Shown piece by piece: positions 24,008-30,732 of a stretch of DNA of 37,914 nt. The DNA is from a virus. Position 1 is the first letter of the stretch; the number at the start of each line of letters is the position of its first letter. Both the position numbers and the translations under genes were made by a program. Below the pieces are notes generated by a model. The model ran no database searches. It had not been told where the DNA came from and saw only the letters and a program-made list of their open reading frames with translations. The stretch lies in IMG/VR virus record IMGVR_UViG_3300010885_026004, positions 1 through 37,914 of that record, one strand, 5' to 3'.

Positions 24008-26536
24008 CTAATAGGAGAACGTGCGTCCATGCTCTCCGATTTTATCAATGTCTGAATACTCGCAGTTAGATACACAAAGGTAGCGCAAGCAGTCGATTGG
24101 ATCCTTGGTGGCTTCATCTTTGCCCCCTTTGGCGGTGTATTCCTGCATGGCGTAAATCAGGTTCTGGCAACGCTCTGAAATGTACAGCTTGGGGGAGTTA
24201 AGCACCGACAAGGGAAGCTTTTCGTCGTAAGATAGCAGGCCGTTAATCAACTGTAACCCGTTTTCAATCTCAACACCCGGCGCAGGGATAAAAGTCATGC
24301 CGGCATCATCCAACTCGCTGATGATGGTAGTGGCTCCATCGGCAGATTGCCGTTCCGCCGCACCCAAACGAGGATCAATAAACCTCTCAAAAATAGGTTC
24401 CCCGTTTTCACAGTTCTCCATCAACTCCACGTAGTCTTTGATCCCTTTTTTTGAGCCTTTTTGCGCCGGCCCCGCTTTACCTTCAACTCCGGTACCTGGC
24501 AGTGCCCAATCATCGTAATCGGGCCATTCTCGATACACCCACCAAGTTCCAGCCGGATCGACTGCGACCCACAGCATGAACCAGTTCTTTGATCCGGCTG
24601 GGTCGAGCACCATGTAACGGGTTGCTTTGTAATCCGCATCTTTAATCCACGGTAGCTTGTCGTGAGCAATGACATTAACCTCTTTAGAAAAGCCGGGAAA
24701 GACCGAGGTGATTGCTTTTGTGGGGATGCCATAGGCTCGGGCGAGGACTTCATCTCGACTACGCCCGACGATCTTGTGGCGAAAGTCACTTGTGTCAATG
24801 AACTGGTTATCTTCCGTCCAGAAGTAGTGGATAATGGTGCCGGGGCGGGAAAGGGATTCTTGAATGACGGGCAGTTCTTTTCCAACAAGGGGAGCATATC
24901 TCTTTTTAAGAGTACGCGTCCGTCCAAGGATGTCCTGCACGAGCGGGGTCCATCCGGTGAGGGTAGTGAAGGTAAGGATGATGCGGCCATGATAGTCAAT
25001 GGTTCGGTACTGAAGCGTCTCAAACAGCTTCTGCGCCATTTCTTCATCCCCCCATATCAGATGCGCCTTAAATCCTTCTGCCACCTGAGCATCGGCTTGG
25101 TAGGAACGATAGTTGCCAAACTTGATAGAACCACCCCGTTTGGCCCCTTGGATGGGGGGCAGGATGGCAATGTTATCGGTAAAGCCATTCTTCTGGCTGT
25201 ACTGGAGAGAATGATTCATGCCCTTTTTGACGGGCAGGTTGCGGATACCCACGGGCAGGGCGTCCCAGATCATGCGCTGCTGGTCCTCAATGCTCCGGTC
25301 TTCATTGACGTGGTAGGCTCGTACATCCGCATTGGGAATAGAACCTGCGGCCCACACGCACAAACGGCTGGCTAGCGTGCTTTTGGTTGAATTGTGGTGC
25401 AACACTCCCGCTACTTCATAACAGCCATAGGCGGGAACAGTCATATCCCACTTGACAGCTATTCCCGCTAATTTAATATGTGTGACGTATGCCACACCAC
25501 GACAAAATTGATTATCCCGTAAAAGAAATCCGTCAGTGGATTGCAGAAGGTTGGACGCAACAAAAGATTGCCGAATACCTTGTGCAAATTCTTGACGGTC
25601 GCATAACGCCAAAACTGATTTACAAGGTCTGCCGAAAACACGGGATAAGATGCCAACGAACCGGACCGCGTTCTGGTTCAAAGCATCCCGAATGGCGCGG
25701 AGGTAGAATAAAAGACCGCGTTGGTTACATCCACGTTTATGTTCCCGACCACCCTGAATGCATGCGTATTTCAGAAGCTCGTCGCTTAAAAGCGGGCGGC
25801 AAGTATTACCGGAAAGAGTGTTACATCCAAGAACATCGGCTAGCGATGGAAAAACACCTAGGGCGCTATCTTGAGGTTCAAGAGGTAGTCCATCACATAA
25901 ATGGCCAAAAGGACGACAATCGCTTGGCCAACCTTGTCCTGTTTCGATCCAATGCTGAACACTTGGCTGCTGATCTAAAAGGCCGTTGTCCCAAGTGGAC
26001 TGAGGACGGAAAAGACAAGCTCCAATTCTCAAGGCTGAAACGGGTAGCCAAAGCCCGTTTGCGCAAAGCACACGATGCTCAAGAGAAGCTACAAATCGTT
26101 GACCAGTTGACAGCTCAACTTCCGCCATCATACCGGCAGGCTTTTGAAACGGCTGTTCGGCCCTTGCTATCACTTGCTTAATGCCATCAAACGAATAAAC
26201 GTGATGCGGCCCTTTGATGCTATCAATACGCCGGTTAATTCCGGCTATGGGGTCGTAAATCATTGTATCCCCGCGTAGGCAACGATTGCCGCCAAGAATG
26301 ATATGGTTCTGGTACTTGCCCCAGTTGGCCATGACATCTTTCCAAGCGGCAAGGGTCCACCCGCTACCCACTGGGTTGTCCAACGCTGCCGCATCCATCT
26401 TCTCCCTGAACGCCAGGTACTCGCCTAGCTGTTCCTTGGGCCACGTTTCCAGCTCGGCCATGGGATGCACCGGAACATAGGGAATCCCAAAGTCCGGTTG
26501 GAAGTCGTCAGCGTAATGAACGTCACCCAGCGCCAT
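24008..26536 (-). CDS. terL: terminase large subunit, interrupted in frame by an intein (842 aa precursor)
   Basis: The ATPase-nuclease that packages DNA. The Walker A loop reads GGNR (82-85) then STKST (383-387), split by a 297-residue intein. Without it the protein is 545 residues, normal for TerL. Walker B is LIWGDEEM and the coupling motif LTFTTLTGW. The C-terminal nuclease shows VLDPAGSKNW, a second AVDPAGTWWVYREW strand, and DEATKDPIDCLRYL. Because the P-loop is broken, the ATPase cannot work until the intein splices out. Its start overlaps the 68-aa gene (TAATG). Splicing is inferred, not seen. Confidence 0.92.
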   Translation of the reverse strand: MALGDVHYADDFQPDFGIPYVPVHPMAELETWPKEQLGEYLAFREKMDAAALDNPVGSGWTLAAWKDVMANWGKYQNHIILGGNRCLRGDTMIYDPIAGINRRIDSIKGPHHVYSFDGIKQVIARAEQPFQKPAGMMAEVELSTGQRFVASLEHRVLCANGLWLPVSALRIGACLFRPQSTWDNGLLDQQPSVQHWIETGQGWPSDCRPFGHLCDGLPLEPQDSALGVFPSLADVLGCNTLSGNTCRPLLSDELLKYACIQGGREHKRGCNQRGLLFYLRAIRDALNQNAVRFVGILSRVFGRPCKSVLALCDRQEFAQGIRQSFVASNLLQSTDGFLLRDNQFCRGVAYVTHIKLAGIAVKWDMTVPAYGCYEVAGVLHHNSTKSTLASRLCVWAAGSIPNADVRAYHVNEDRSIEDQQRMIWDALPVGIRNLPVKKGMNHSLQYSQKNGFTDNIAILPPIQGAKRGGSIKFGNYRSYQADAQVAEGFKAHLIWGDEEMAQKLFETLQYRTIDYHGRIILTFTTLTGWTPLVQDILGRTRTLKKRYAPLVGKELPVIQESLSRPGTIIHYFWTEDNQFIDTSDFRHKIVGRSRDEVLARAYGIPTKAITSVFPGFSKEVNVIAHDKLPWIKDADYKATRYMVLDPAGSKNWFMLWVAVDPAGTWWVYREWPDYDDWALPGTGVEGKAGPAQKGSKKGIKDYVELMENCENGEPIFERFIDPRLGAAERQSADGATTIISELDDAGMTFIPAPGVEIENGLQLINGLLSYDEKLPLSVLNSPKLYISERCQNLIYAMQEYTAKGGKDEATKDPIDCLRYLCVSNCEYSDIDKIGEHGRTFSY
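25452..25479 (+). promoter_or_regulatory. sigma70-like promoter candidate for the antisense HNH gene
   Basis: TTGACA at 25452-25457, a 16-base spacer and TAATAT at 25474-25479. The -35 is a perfect consensus and the -10 matches four of six. The ATG at 25489 is only nine bases past the -10, so a transcript would be nearly leaderless. The element lies within the intein's block F coding sequence, on the opposite strand. The host's promoter rules are unknown. Confidence 0.45.
25489..26181 (+). CDS. HNH homing endonuclease nested antisense inside the intein (230 aa)
   Basis: A complete gene on the strand opposite TerL, lying wholly within the intein. The N-terminus is a helix-turn-helix (VKEIRQWIAEGWTQQKIAEY). 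Then come a basic linker and GYIHVYVPDHPEC. The HNH core is near residues 117-165: QEHRLAMEKHLGRYLEVQEV, then VHHINGQKDDNRLANLVLF and SNAEH. The paired HH, the DN and the final H are the usual HNH_3 residues of intron- and intein-linked homing enzymes. It has no good Shine-Dalgarno. The final 40 residues are antisense to block B. It would cut intein-free terL alleles; this target is inferred from location. Confidence 0.85.
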   Translation: MPHHDKIDYPVKEIRQWIAEGWTQQKIAEYLVQILDGRITPKLIYKVCRKHGIRCQRTGPRSGSKHPEWRGGRIKDRVGYIHVYVPDHPECMRISEARRLKAGGKYYRKECYIQEHRLAMEKHLGRYLEVQEVVHHINGQKDDNRLANLVLFRSNAEHLAADLKGRCPKWTEDGKDKLQFSRLKRVAKARLRKAHDAQEKLQIVDQLTAQLPPSYRQAFETAVRPLLSLA

Positions 26537-26742
26537 TACCGTTTCCTCCGCTTCTTCTCAAAAGCTTCCTCATCCTTCTCAATCTTGTCGAAAGCATCCA
26601 ACAGGCTGGCCCATGGCAACGTGCCCTGACCGTCAATGTTGATGCCTTCACGGGTAGCCGTGATGGACAAGCGGGCATACTCCCGCGCCTCCGGTTCCCA
26701 CGGTTCTACCATCCACTCCACGTTGGTCACTTTAGTGAGCAT
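26536..26742 (-). CDS. small hypothetical protein upstream of terminase (68 aa)
   Basis: Begins MLTKVTNVEWMVEPWEPEAR and ends in a very basic, charged tail (EEAFEKKRRKR). A Shine-Dalgarno (GAGG) precedes its ATG, and its stop overlaps the terL start (TAATG), so it leads the late operon and sets up terminase translation. It is too short and too unlike known small terminases to be called one. The acidic-aromatic N-terminus suggests a compact beta fold. Confidence 0.65.
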   Translation of the reverse strand: MLTKVTNVEWMVEPWEPEAREYARLSITATREGINIDGQGTLPWASLLDAFDKIEKDEEAFEKKRRKR

Positions 26743-26879
26743 GGTTTACCTCACCAATCCACTGCATTAAGAACAATACTAATGAATCCGTTGCGTCACA
26801 GTATTAGTACGTCTTATACGTCGTTCACGAATGGCGAACAGGTTTGCCCACGGTTGGCCGTTCTTTCCATTTTAAGGCG
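26743..26879. promoter_or_regulatory. divergent control region between late operon and glycosyltransferase
   Basis: No gene lies between the two divergent starts. TACTAAT (26777-26783) is mirrored by ATTAGTA (26803-26809), an inverted pair centred between the two transcription units, which is operator-like. AT-rich TATACG and TTAAGG segments follow on the plus side. It probably holds the late promoter on the minus strand and a promoter for 26880 on the plus strand. Confidence 0.5.
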
Positions 26880-27779
26880 ATGACTCAAACACGTCGCATC
26901 CTTATCGCTACCCCACTAAAAGGGGACATTCCAAAGGCTTATCTCCAGACAAGCCTTCAACTGGTCAACAGCCGGTTTGAAAACATCAAGCTGGACTTTC
27001 TCCTGCTGGATGGTCCTGCCGTACAGATGGCCCGCAACGAGATTGCCAGTTACGCCCTTGAACAGAAGTTCGATGAACTTGTATTCTGGGACAAGGACAT
27101 CCAGGCAGACGTGGACGGCATCAACCAGACTGCCGGCGCCATGGTGCGCCTATTCTCCCATGACGTAGACATTGTATGCGGGTTGTACTCGACCCGCTCC
27201 CTTGAAACCCATTGGCATATTGACGCCCTGCCTGATGAAGAAGCCAATGCGGACGGACTCCAAAAAGTAAACCGTTCGGCCATTGGTTTCTCCAAGATCA
27301 AGACTTCCGTGTTCCGTAAGCTGACCGAGGACAACCCTGACCGCGTTGCCTACTTGATTGATCCCAACCGTGCGCCCAAAACCATCACCGAATGGTTCCC
27401 CATGGGCATCCAAGGCCGGAACACCCCGGAAGGCCGCATCAAGGAAATCAAAAAGATCCTCGGGGATGCCAGCCGCAAAGACCTCAAGCCCGAAACCGTC
27501 ATTTCCCTGATTGATCGGGCGCTCACCATCAAGAACGACCAAGTAAACCTGTTTGCTTCAGAGGACTACTGGTTTTGCGACATGGCTCGTGCTTCCGGCA
27601 TCGACATCTACGTCGATACCCAACTTATCATGGGACACGAGGGCCGTTGCGTGTTCCCCCTTACGACCCCGCGCCTTCTCTCCGTTTTATCCGAGCCTTG
27701 GCGCAAAGAAGAGCTGGCTGCCTTGAAAGCCAAGATCCAATCCGATCAAGCGGCCAAAGCTCAAGCCGCCAAGCCATGA
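26880..27779 (+). CDS. GT-A-like glycosyltransferase (299 aa)
   Basis: I choose the ATG at 26880 because AAGG lies just upstream, over the TTG at 26844. The GT-A features are a Rossmann-like opening (RRILIATPLKGDIPKAYLQ), AVQMARNEIASYAL near residue 47 and the metal-binding DKD at 71-73 inside FDELVFWDKDIQAD. The C-terminal acceptor side has EDYWFCDMARASGIDIYVDT followed by MGHEG. Such phage enzymes transfer sugars to DNA, virion proteins or host surface glycans. The target is unknown. It overlaps the next gene (ATGA). Confidence 0.75.
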   Translation: MTQTRRILIATPLKGDIPKAYLQTSLQLVNSRFENIKLDFLLLDGPAVQMARNEIASYALEQKFDELVFWDKDIQADVDGINQTAGAMVRLFSHDVDIVCGLYSTRSLETHWHIDALPDEEANADGLQKVNRSAIGFSKIKTSVFRKLTEDNPDRVAYLIDPNRAPKTITEWFPMGIQGRNTPEGRIKEIKKILGDASRKDLKPETVISLIDRALTIKNDQVNLFASEDYWFCDMARASGIDIYVDTQLIMGHEGRCVFPLTTPRLLSVLSEPWRKEELAALKAKIQSDQAAKAQAAKP

Positions 27780-27985
27780 GCACCTACAACCTCAAGATCA
27801 GCCAGCTTGAGCGCGAGCGCGACAAATGGCACATCATGTACAAGCATTCCCTTGCTTCTTGGTGGGAGGAATACAACACCAACATCCGCCTCACCAACAC
27901 CGTCAAGGAGCTGTCAGCTCAACTTCAACGACTTCAGCAACGCCAGAAGGCACAGCCAAAGAAGAAACAGAAGCCTGCTCAATAA
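27776..27985 (+). CDS. coiled-coil protein coupled to the glycosyltransferase (69 aa)
   Basis: Start set by the ATGA overlap (27776). A single long helix (NLKISQLERERDKWHIMYKH, then SLASWWEEYNTNIRL) and a Lys/Gln-rich tail (RQKAQPKKKQKPAQ). It may tether or regulate the enzyme encoded before it. The last 83 bases are antisense to the convergent gene ending at 27903. Confidence 0.65.
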   Translation: MSTYNLKISQLERERDKWHIMYKHSLASWWEEYNTNIRLTNTVKELSAQLQRLQQRQKAQPKKKQKPAQ

Positions 27986-28430
27986 CCTTAGCTAGGGGCT
28001 TTCCCATCAGCTTGGCCAGTATCTCCTCCTTGGAGAGCTGGCCATAATTGTTTACCTGGATGTTTACGTTGGCATTGCCTGCCGCGCTCATCTGGGCCAG
28101 CCGCTGCCGCTTATCAATCGCCACGCTTAGATTGAACCCCAGCGTCGGCAATGGCGTGTCATCCACCGTGTCCAGCATCCGGTCCACAATCCGATCCGCC
28201 AGTTGATCGAGCTTATTCCCCAGCCTCTGGTTAAATTCGTCCACGGATATACCCACTATGCGTTGAAAAAGCTTTTTATCACTATCCGACACTCCCATCA
28301 AATGAGGGCTCTTTCGCAAGCCCAAACCATTCCCCTCCAAAGTAGCCATCGCCAGCTTGTTCACCAGCACCTGTGGCGTGTACACCGCCCTCGTTGCGAT
28401 TATCCCGGCCTTTGGCTTCCCCTTCGGCAT
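27903..28430 (-). CDS. possible small terminase / DNA-binding protein (175 aa)
   Basis: An N-terminal basic stretch (MPKGKPKAGIIATRAVYTPQ), an acidic helical centre (GNKLDQLADRIVDRMLDTVD) and the segment LSVAIDKRQRLAQMSAAGNA followed by VNIQVNNYGQLSKEEILAKL. The phrase 'IDKRxxLxxxxxxxNVNIQVN...' closely resembles the C-terminal half of phage small terminases and related packaging regulators. The N-terminal HTH is not obvious, so the call is tentative. It follows the compositionally skewed gene by three bases, as a two-gene operon. Confidence 0.5.
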   Translation of the reverse strand: MPKGKPKAGIIATRAVYTPQVLVNKLAMATLEGNGLGLRKSPHLMGVSDSDKKLFQRIVGISVDEFNQRLGNKLDQLADRIVDRMLDTVDDTPLPTLGFNLSVAIDKRQRLAQMSAAGNANVNIQVNNYGQLSKEEILAKLMGKPLAKVIEQASVSSLAVPSGVAEVVEVELTAP

Positions 28431-28433
28431 AAC

Positions 28434-29318
28434 CTACCGCACCCCTTCCACCCGCTCAATAGCCCACTTCGTCGCCTCCTCCCTCGCCCTAGCCAAGAAC
28501 TCATCCCCATTCCCCTCCGCCTTCTCCTCATGCACATACGGCACATAGGGCTGCACCTCCTCCTCCACCTTTACCCCCACCTTCATCGCCTCCCCAGCAC
28601 TCCCCCCAATATACCCAATAGGCTTTACTAACAACCCCGCATACACCTCCGGCACATCCAACCGCTCCACCACCTCCCATTCCTTATCCACCCCATCCGC
28701 ACTACTCCACACCTGTCGCACCCTCACCTTCTCCGCATTACACAAATTCATCCCTCCCTTAGCACACTTCCCCCACACCCCTTCCACATTCACCTCTACA
28801 TACCACTTGTTCCGACACTTCACCCCTATCACCCCCTCTTTTACCCCATCATCGTTTCCTGCTTGACTACTTGGCTCTTTCCCCTCCACCTCCCGTAAGG
28901 GAGCAGTGCTACTACCGCTGTCTACACCTGCCTCTCCCACTGCCACAGCCGATTCACTCGACTGCAAAATTTCTACCCTAGGCGTGGATTTATCCAAATC
29001 TCCAGCGGTGCAGTCCTGGTTGACCCCCTCCCCCCCTGTTGGCTCCGCCAAGGGGGCAGAGGCGGGCACGGCACCTGTGAGCTGAGCACTGAGAGGCCCG
29101 ACAGGGCGCTGTAGCTGCTCACCAATCGTGCCCTCAGCCGATTGCTCTTTTGAGCTGCCGGAAATGGGAGCGATCTTATTTGGCTCTTTGGGCTTATTGC
29201 GGGAGCCCCTTGGACGGCCTAGCCTAGCAGGCTTGGAACGCGTGATTGTGGGAGTGCGGGGCGGGAGGGGGGCGGCGAGGAATGAAGGGAGCGGAGGAAG
29301 GGCTGAAGGGGAAGGCAT
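28434..29318 (-). CDS. hypothetical protein with AT-hook-like motif (294 aa)
   Basis: Start placed at the first ATG (29318); a TTG at 29360 would extend it by 14 residues. The N-terminal part is Pro/Ser/Ala-rich and disordered, with RLGRPRGSRNKPK at about 33-45, an AT-hook-like DNA-minor-groove motif. The C-terminal 150 residues look folded (GVIGVKCRNKWYVEVNVEGV, VWSSADGVDKEWEVVERLD, PEVYAGLLVKPIGYIGGSAG). The coding strand is strikingly C-poor and G-rich from about 28434 to 28850, unlike neighbouring genes. This may mark recent acquisition. Function is unknown. Confidence 0.55.
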   Translation of the reverse strand: MPSPSALPPLPSFLAAPLPPRTPTITRSKPARLGRPRGSRNKPKEPNKIAPISGSSKEQSAEGTIGEQLQRPVGPLSAQLTGAVPASAPLAEPTGGEGVNQDCTAGDLDKSTPRVEILQSSESAVAVGEAGVDSGSSTAPLREVEGKEPSSQAGNDDGVKEGVIGVKCRNKWYVEVNVEGVWGKCAKGGMNLCNAEKVRVRQVWSSADGVDKEWEVVERLDVPEVYAGLLVKPIGYIGGSAGEAMKVGVKVEEEVQPYVPYVHEEKAEGNGDEFLARAREEATKWAIERVEGVR

Positions 29319-29437
29319 AAGCTGATGCAAAGGGAATCTAATGCTGGAACGCAAGCTCAATAAGCTGTGCTACTGCGTGAGAAAGGGAGCGAATTGGAGC
29401 TTGAAGAGCGCAATGATTGCGGCATGGTGGGTGATGT

Positions 29438-29456
29438 CAGAGGCAATACGCCTCTG
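29438..29456. repeat. hairpin repeat, copy 1 (CAGAGGC...GCCTCTG)
   Basis: CAGAGGC, five bases, GCCTCTG. The same hairpin recurs at 29849-29872 with one inserted base and a longer stem. Both copies lie shortly upstream of a leader starting AAACTAG and a plus-strand gene. Confidence 0.7.
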
Positions 29457-29466
29457 GAGAATAACA

Positions 29467-29485
29467 AAACTAGAAAACAAAATGA
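29467..29485 (+). promoter_or_regulatory. repeated translation leader, copy 1
   Basis: AAACTAGAAAACAAAATGA, ending in the start codon of the gene at 29482. The identical 19 bases occur at 30285-30303, and a shorter version (AAACTAG...CCATGA) precedes the gene at 29903. It has no Shine-Dalgarno; a purine/A-rich unstructured leader may replace it. Confidence 0.65.
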
Positions 29486-29790
29486 GCACACAGCAAATCC
29501 TAGAGCAAATTAGCATCAACAGCCAACGCCTAGCGGCGCTGGCGGCGCAGACGGCGGAGACTGTAGAGGCAGCGAGATTGGCAGAGTTAGCGTTGAGGGA
29601 TGCCTCGACCGGCAATTATGCACAACCCTCAACGATGGTAGCGGCGCTGATTGCGGCGCTGGTAGATATTGAGGCCATCGCAAACGGCACGGTAGTCGGT
29701 TGGACGGCAGCGCAACGGGCGGATGAGCGGTATTGTCGCGGTGCGGTAATTGGAGCGGCTCGGCGGGCGCTCCGCGAGGCTGGCAAATAA
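29482..29790 (+). CDS. small helical hypothetical protein (102 aa)
   Basis: I start this at 29482, where the repeated leader ends, not at 29341. The product is Ala-rich and helical (MSTQQILEQISINSQRLAAL, then AAQTAETVEAARLAELALRD), with a C-terminal half containing AALVDIEAIANGTVVGWTAA and ERYCRGAVIGAARRAL. It is first of several small accessory genes that share hairpin-plus-leader signals. No function is recognised. Confidence 0.6.
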   Translation: MSTQQILEQISINSQRLAALAAQTAETVEAARLAELALRDASTGNYAQPSTMVAALIAALVDIEAIANGTVVGWTAAQRADERYCRGAVIGAARRALREAGK

Positions 29791-29848
29791 GGCCTACTCC
29801 GCAAACCACCCTGCTACCTCTCACGAGGCGCGGGGTTTTTCGGTGCCA

Positions 29849-29872
29849 GCCAGAGGCAATTACGCCTCTGGC
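29849..29872. repeat. hairpin repeat, copy 2
   Basis: GCCAGAGGC, six bases, GCCTCTGGC: a nine-base-pair stem, a longer version of the hairpin at 29438-29456. It follows a GC-rich stretch with GGGGTTTTT (29831-29840 area), so the end of the upstream transcript may also lie here. Confidence 0.7.
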
Positions 29873-29902
29873 AAATGCCCGAAACAAACAAACTAGATTA
29901 CC

Positions 29903-30178
29903 ATGAAAATCTCTATAGATCGTATCAACAGCATCGGTATCCGAAACGAATACCTGGCGGCGCATTGCAACCACGCCGAGTTCTACGGCACATTCCGGCA
30001 TCCTAATCACCCCGAGAGTCGAGACTGGTGCATCACGCTCTACAGCGTTTGCGACGAGCTGGTTTTCGAAACCAACGGCGACCCTGTTTGGGCGTCGGAG
30101 AGCGAGGATTTCGGCGCCTTGGCCGCTGAGTACGGCATCGACGTTGACGCGCAGGTGCGCGGCGAGGAGGAGGTATGA
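29903..30178 (+). CDS. hypothetical acidic protein (91 aa)
   Basis: Preceded by AAACTAGATTACC and the ATG, a variant of the repeated leader. Begins MKISIDRINSIGIRNEYLAA; an aromatic middle (AEFYGTFRHPNHPESRDWCI) is followed by an acidic C-terminus (ASESEDFGALAAEYGIDVDA). It overlaps the next small gene. No family recognised, but the mixed hydrophobic/charged pattern is that of a folded protein. Confidence 0.6.
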   Translation: MKISIDRINSIGIRNEYLAAHCNHAEFYGTFRHPNHPESRDWCITLYSVCDELVFETNGDPVWASESEDFGALAAEYGIDVDAQVRGEEEV

Positions 30179-30270
30179 TGAAAAAGATTCTCCCCTGCCT
30201 TTCCTTCTTTTTGCACGCGGCCCTATGGATTGGCGCCTGTTGGGTTATGGCGCAAATAGTTCTCGGCTAA
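30175..30270 (+). CDS. single-TM microprotein (31 aa)
   Basis: Begins MMKKILPCLSFFLHAALWIG and ends ACWVMAQIVLG. One hydrophobic helix with a basic N-terminus, which fits an inner-membrane peptide or a signal-anchor. The start overlaps the previous stop (ATGATG). Such peptides are easy to overcall, but the coupling supports it. Confidence 0.5.
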   Translation: MMKKILPCLSFFLHAALWIGACWVMAQIVLG

Positions 30271-30284
30271 ATCAAATCGAACAC

Positions 30285-30303
30285 AAACTAGAAAACAAAA
30301 TGA
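30285..30303 (+). promoter_or_regulatory. repeated translation leader, copy 2
   Basis: AAACTAGAAAACAAAATGA, identical to 29467-29485, ending at the ATG at 30300. Confidence 0.65.
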
Positions 30304-30404
30304 AAATCACCCGTTCCTATGCACGTTCCGGCAACGTGCTAAGGAATCGCGTATTTCTATGCACGTCCGCCCAACTTACCTTAGGCCACTTACCTCGGAC
30401 CTAA
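30300..30404 (+). CDS. short basic ORF (34 aa), possibly vestigial
   Basis: MKITRSYARSGNVLRNRVFL, then a short tail, stop at 30404. Supported mainly by the perfect copy of the repeated leader before it. The protein is short, and it is followed by about 150 bases without a gene, so it may be the remains of a deleted gene whose leader survived. Confidence 0.35.
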   Translation: MKITRSYARSGNVLRNRVFLCTSAQLTLGHLPRT

Positions 30405-30555
30405 TTCCGAGATCCAATTTGCCAGGTTCATTTTACCCGGATTTTTGGGATTGAAATTTGATTTCCCATTTTAGCCCGGAGAATGGGGGCAAAATTCAAT
30501 TTCCCGTTTTTCCGTTCTCGCTTTTCCGCAATAGTTACGACTTACCTCAAGGCCC
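30405..30555. other. AT-rich non-coding spacer with imperfect direct and inverted repeats
   Basis: No open frame of note. It contains two similar T-rich segments, TTGATTTCCCATTTT and TTCAATTTCCCGTTTTT, and GGGA...TTCCC-type inverted pieces. It probably carries the promoter/operator of the HTH-methyltransferase operon that starts at 30556. Confidence 0.5.
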
Positions 30556-30732
30556 ATGAAATCTAACCTTCCACAAACCGATTCGCCAAAATGTTTTTTG
30601 AGCGATTTGCTGCACCTTGTTCGCGTTTGTCATAAAATCTCTGCCAAGCTGCCCGATCACGAGCGTTCGGAATTGCTAGAAGCGGTTGCCGACCTCGAAC
30701 GCTACCCAATGGACCTTGGAGGCGACCAGTGA
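30556..30732 (+). CDS. small helical hypothetical protein (58 aa)
   Basis: Begins MKSNLPQTDSPKCFLSDLLH and continues with a helical, charged segment (SAKLPDHERSELLEAVADLE). Its TGA overlaps the GTG start of the HTH gene (GTGA), so the two are coupled. No function recognised. Confidence 0.6.
   Translation: MKSNLPQTDSPKCFLSDLLHLVRVCHKISAKLPDHERSELLEAVADLERYPMDLGGDQ

Larger units (their letters stand above)
25391..26281 (-). mobile_element. intein in TerL P-loop (residues 86-382, 297 aa)
   Basis: Block A opens with Cys86 (CLRGDTMIYDP). Block B is GQRFVASLEHRVL, with the expected S-x-x-H. Block F/G is VKWDMTVPAYGCYEVAGVLH, and the intein ends His-Asn, followed by the +1 Ser of the C-extein. All splicing residues (Cys1, block B His, penultimate His, terminal Asn, Ser+1) are present. 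The roughly 170 residues between blocks B and F contain no recognisable LAGLIDADG or HNH motif in this frame, and are Cys-rich. Instead the opposite strand encodes an HNH protein across this interval. Boundaries are exact to the codon. Confidence 0.93.

Noticed and set aside
25489-26181. The idea that the HNH frame is merely a shadow of the terminase.
   Set aside because: It has an HTH, a full HNH core and lies exactly inside the intein, so it is kept as a real gene.
26536-26742. Small terminase immediately upstream of the large one.
   Set aside because: At 68 residues without HTH or oligomerisation features it is too short; the gene at 27903-28430 is a better, still tentative, candidate.
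26844-26879. TTG start for the glycosyltransferase.
   Set aside because: The ATG at 26880 has AAGG upstream and begins exactly at the Rossmann-like strand.
28203-28631. 142-aa plus-strand frame rich in Pro, Leu and His.
   Set aside because: It spans the ends of two minus-strand genes and its composition follows from their skew.
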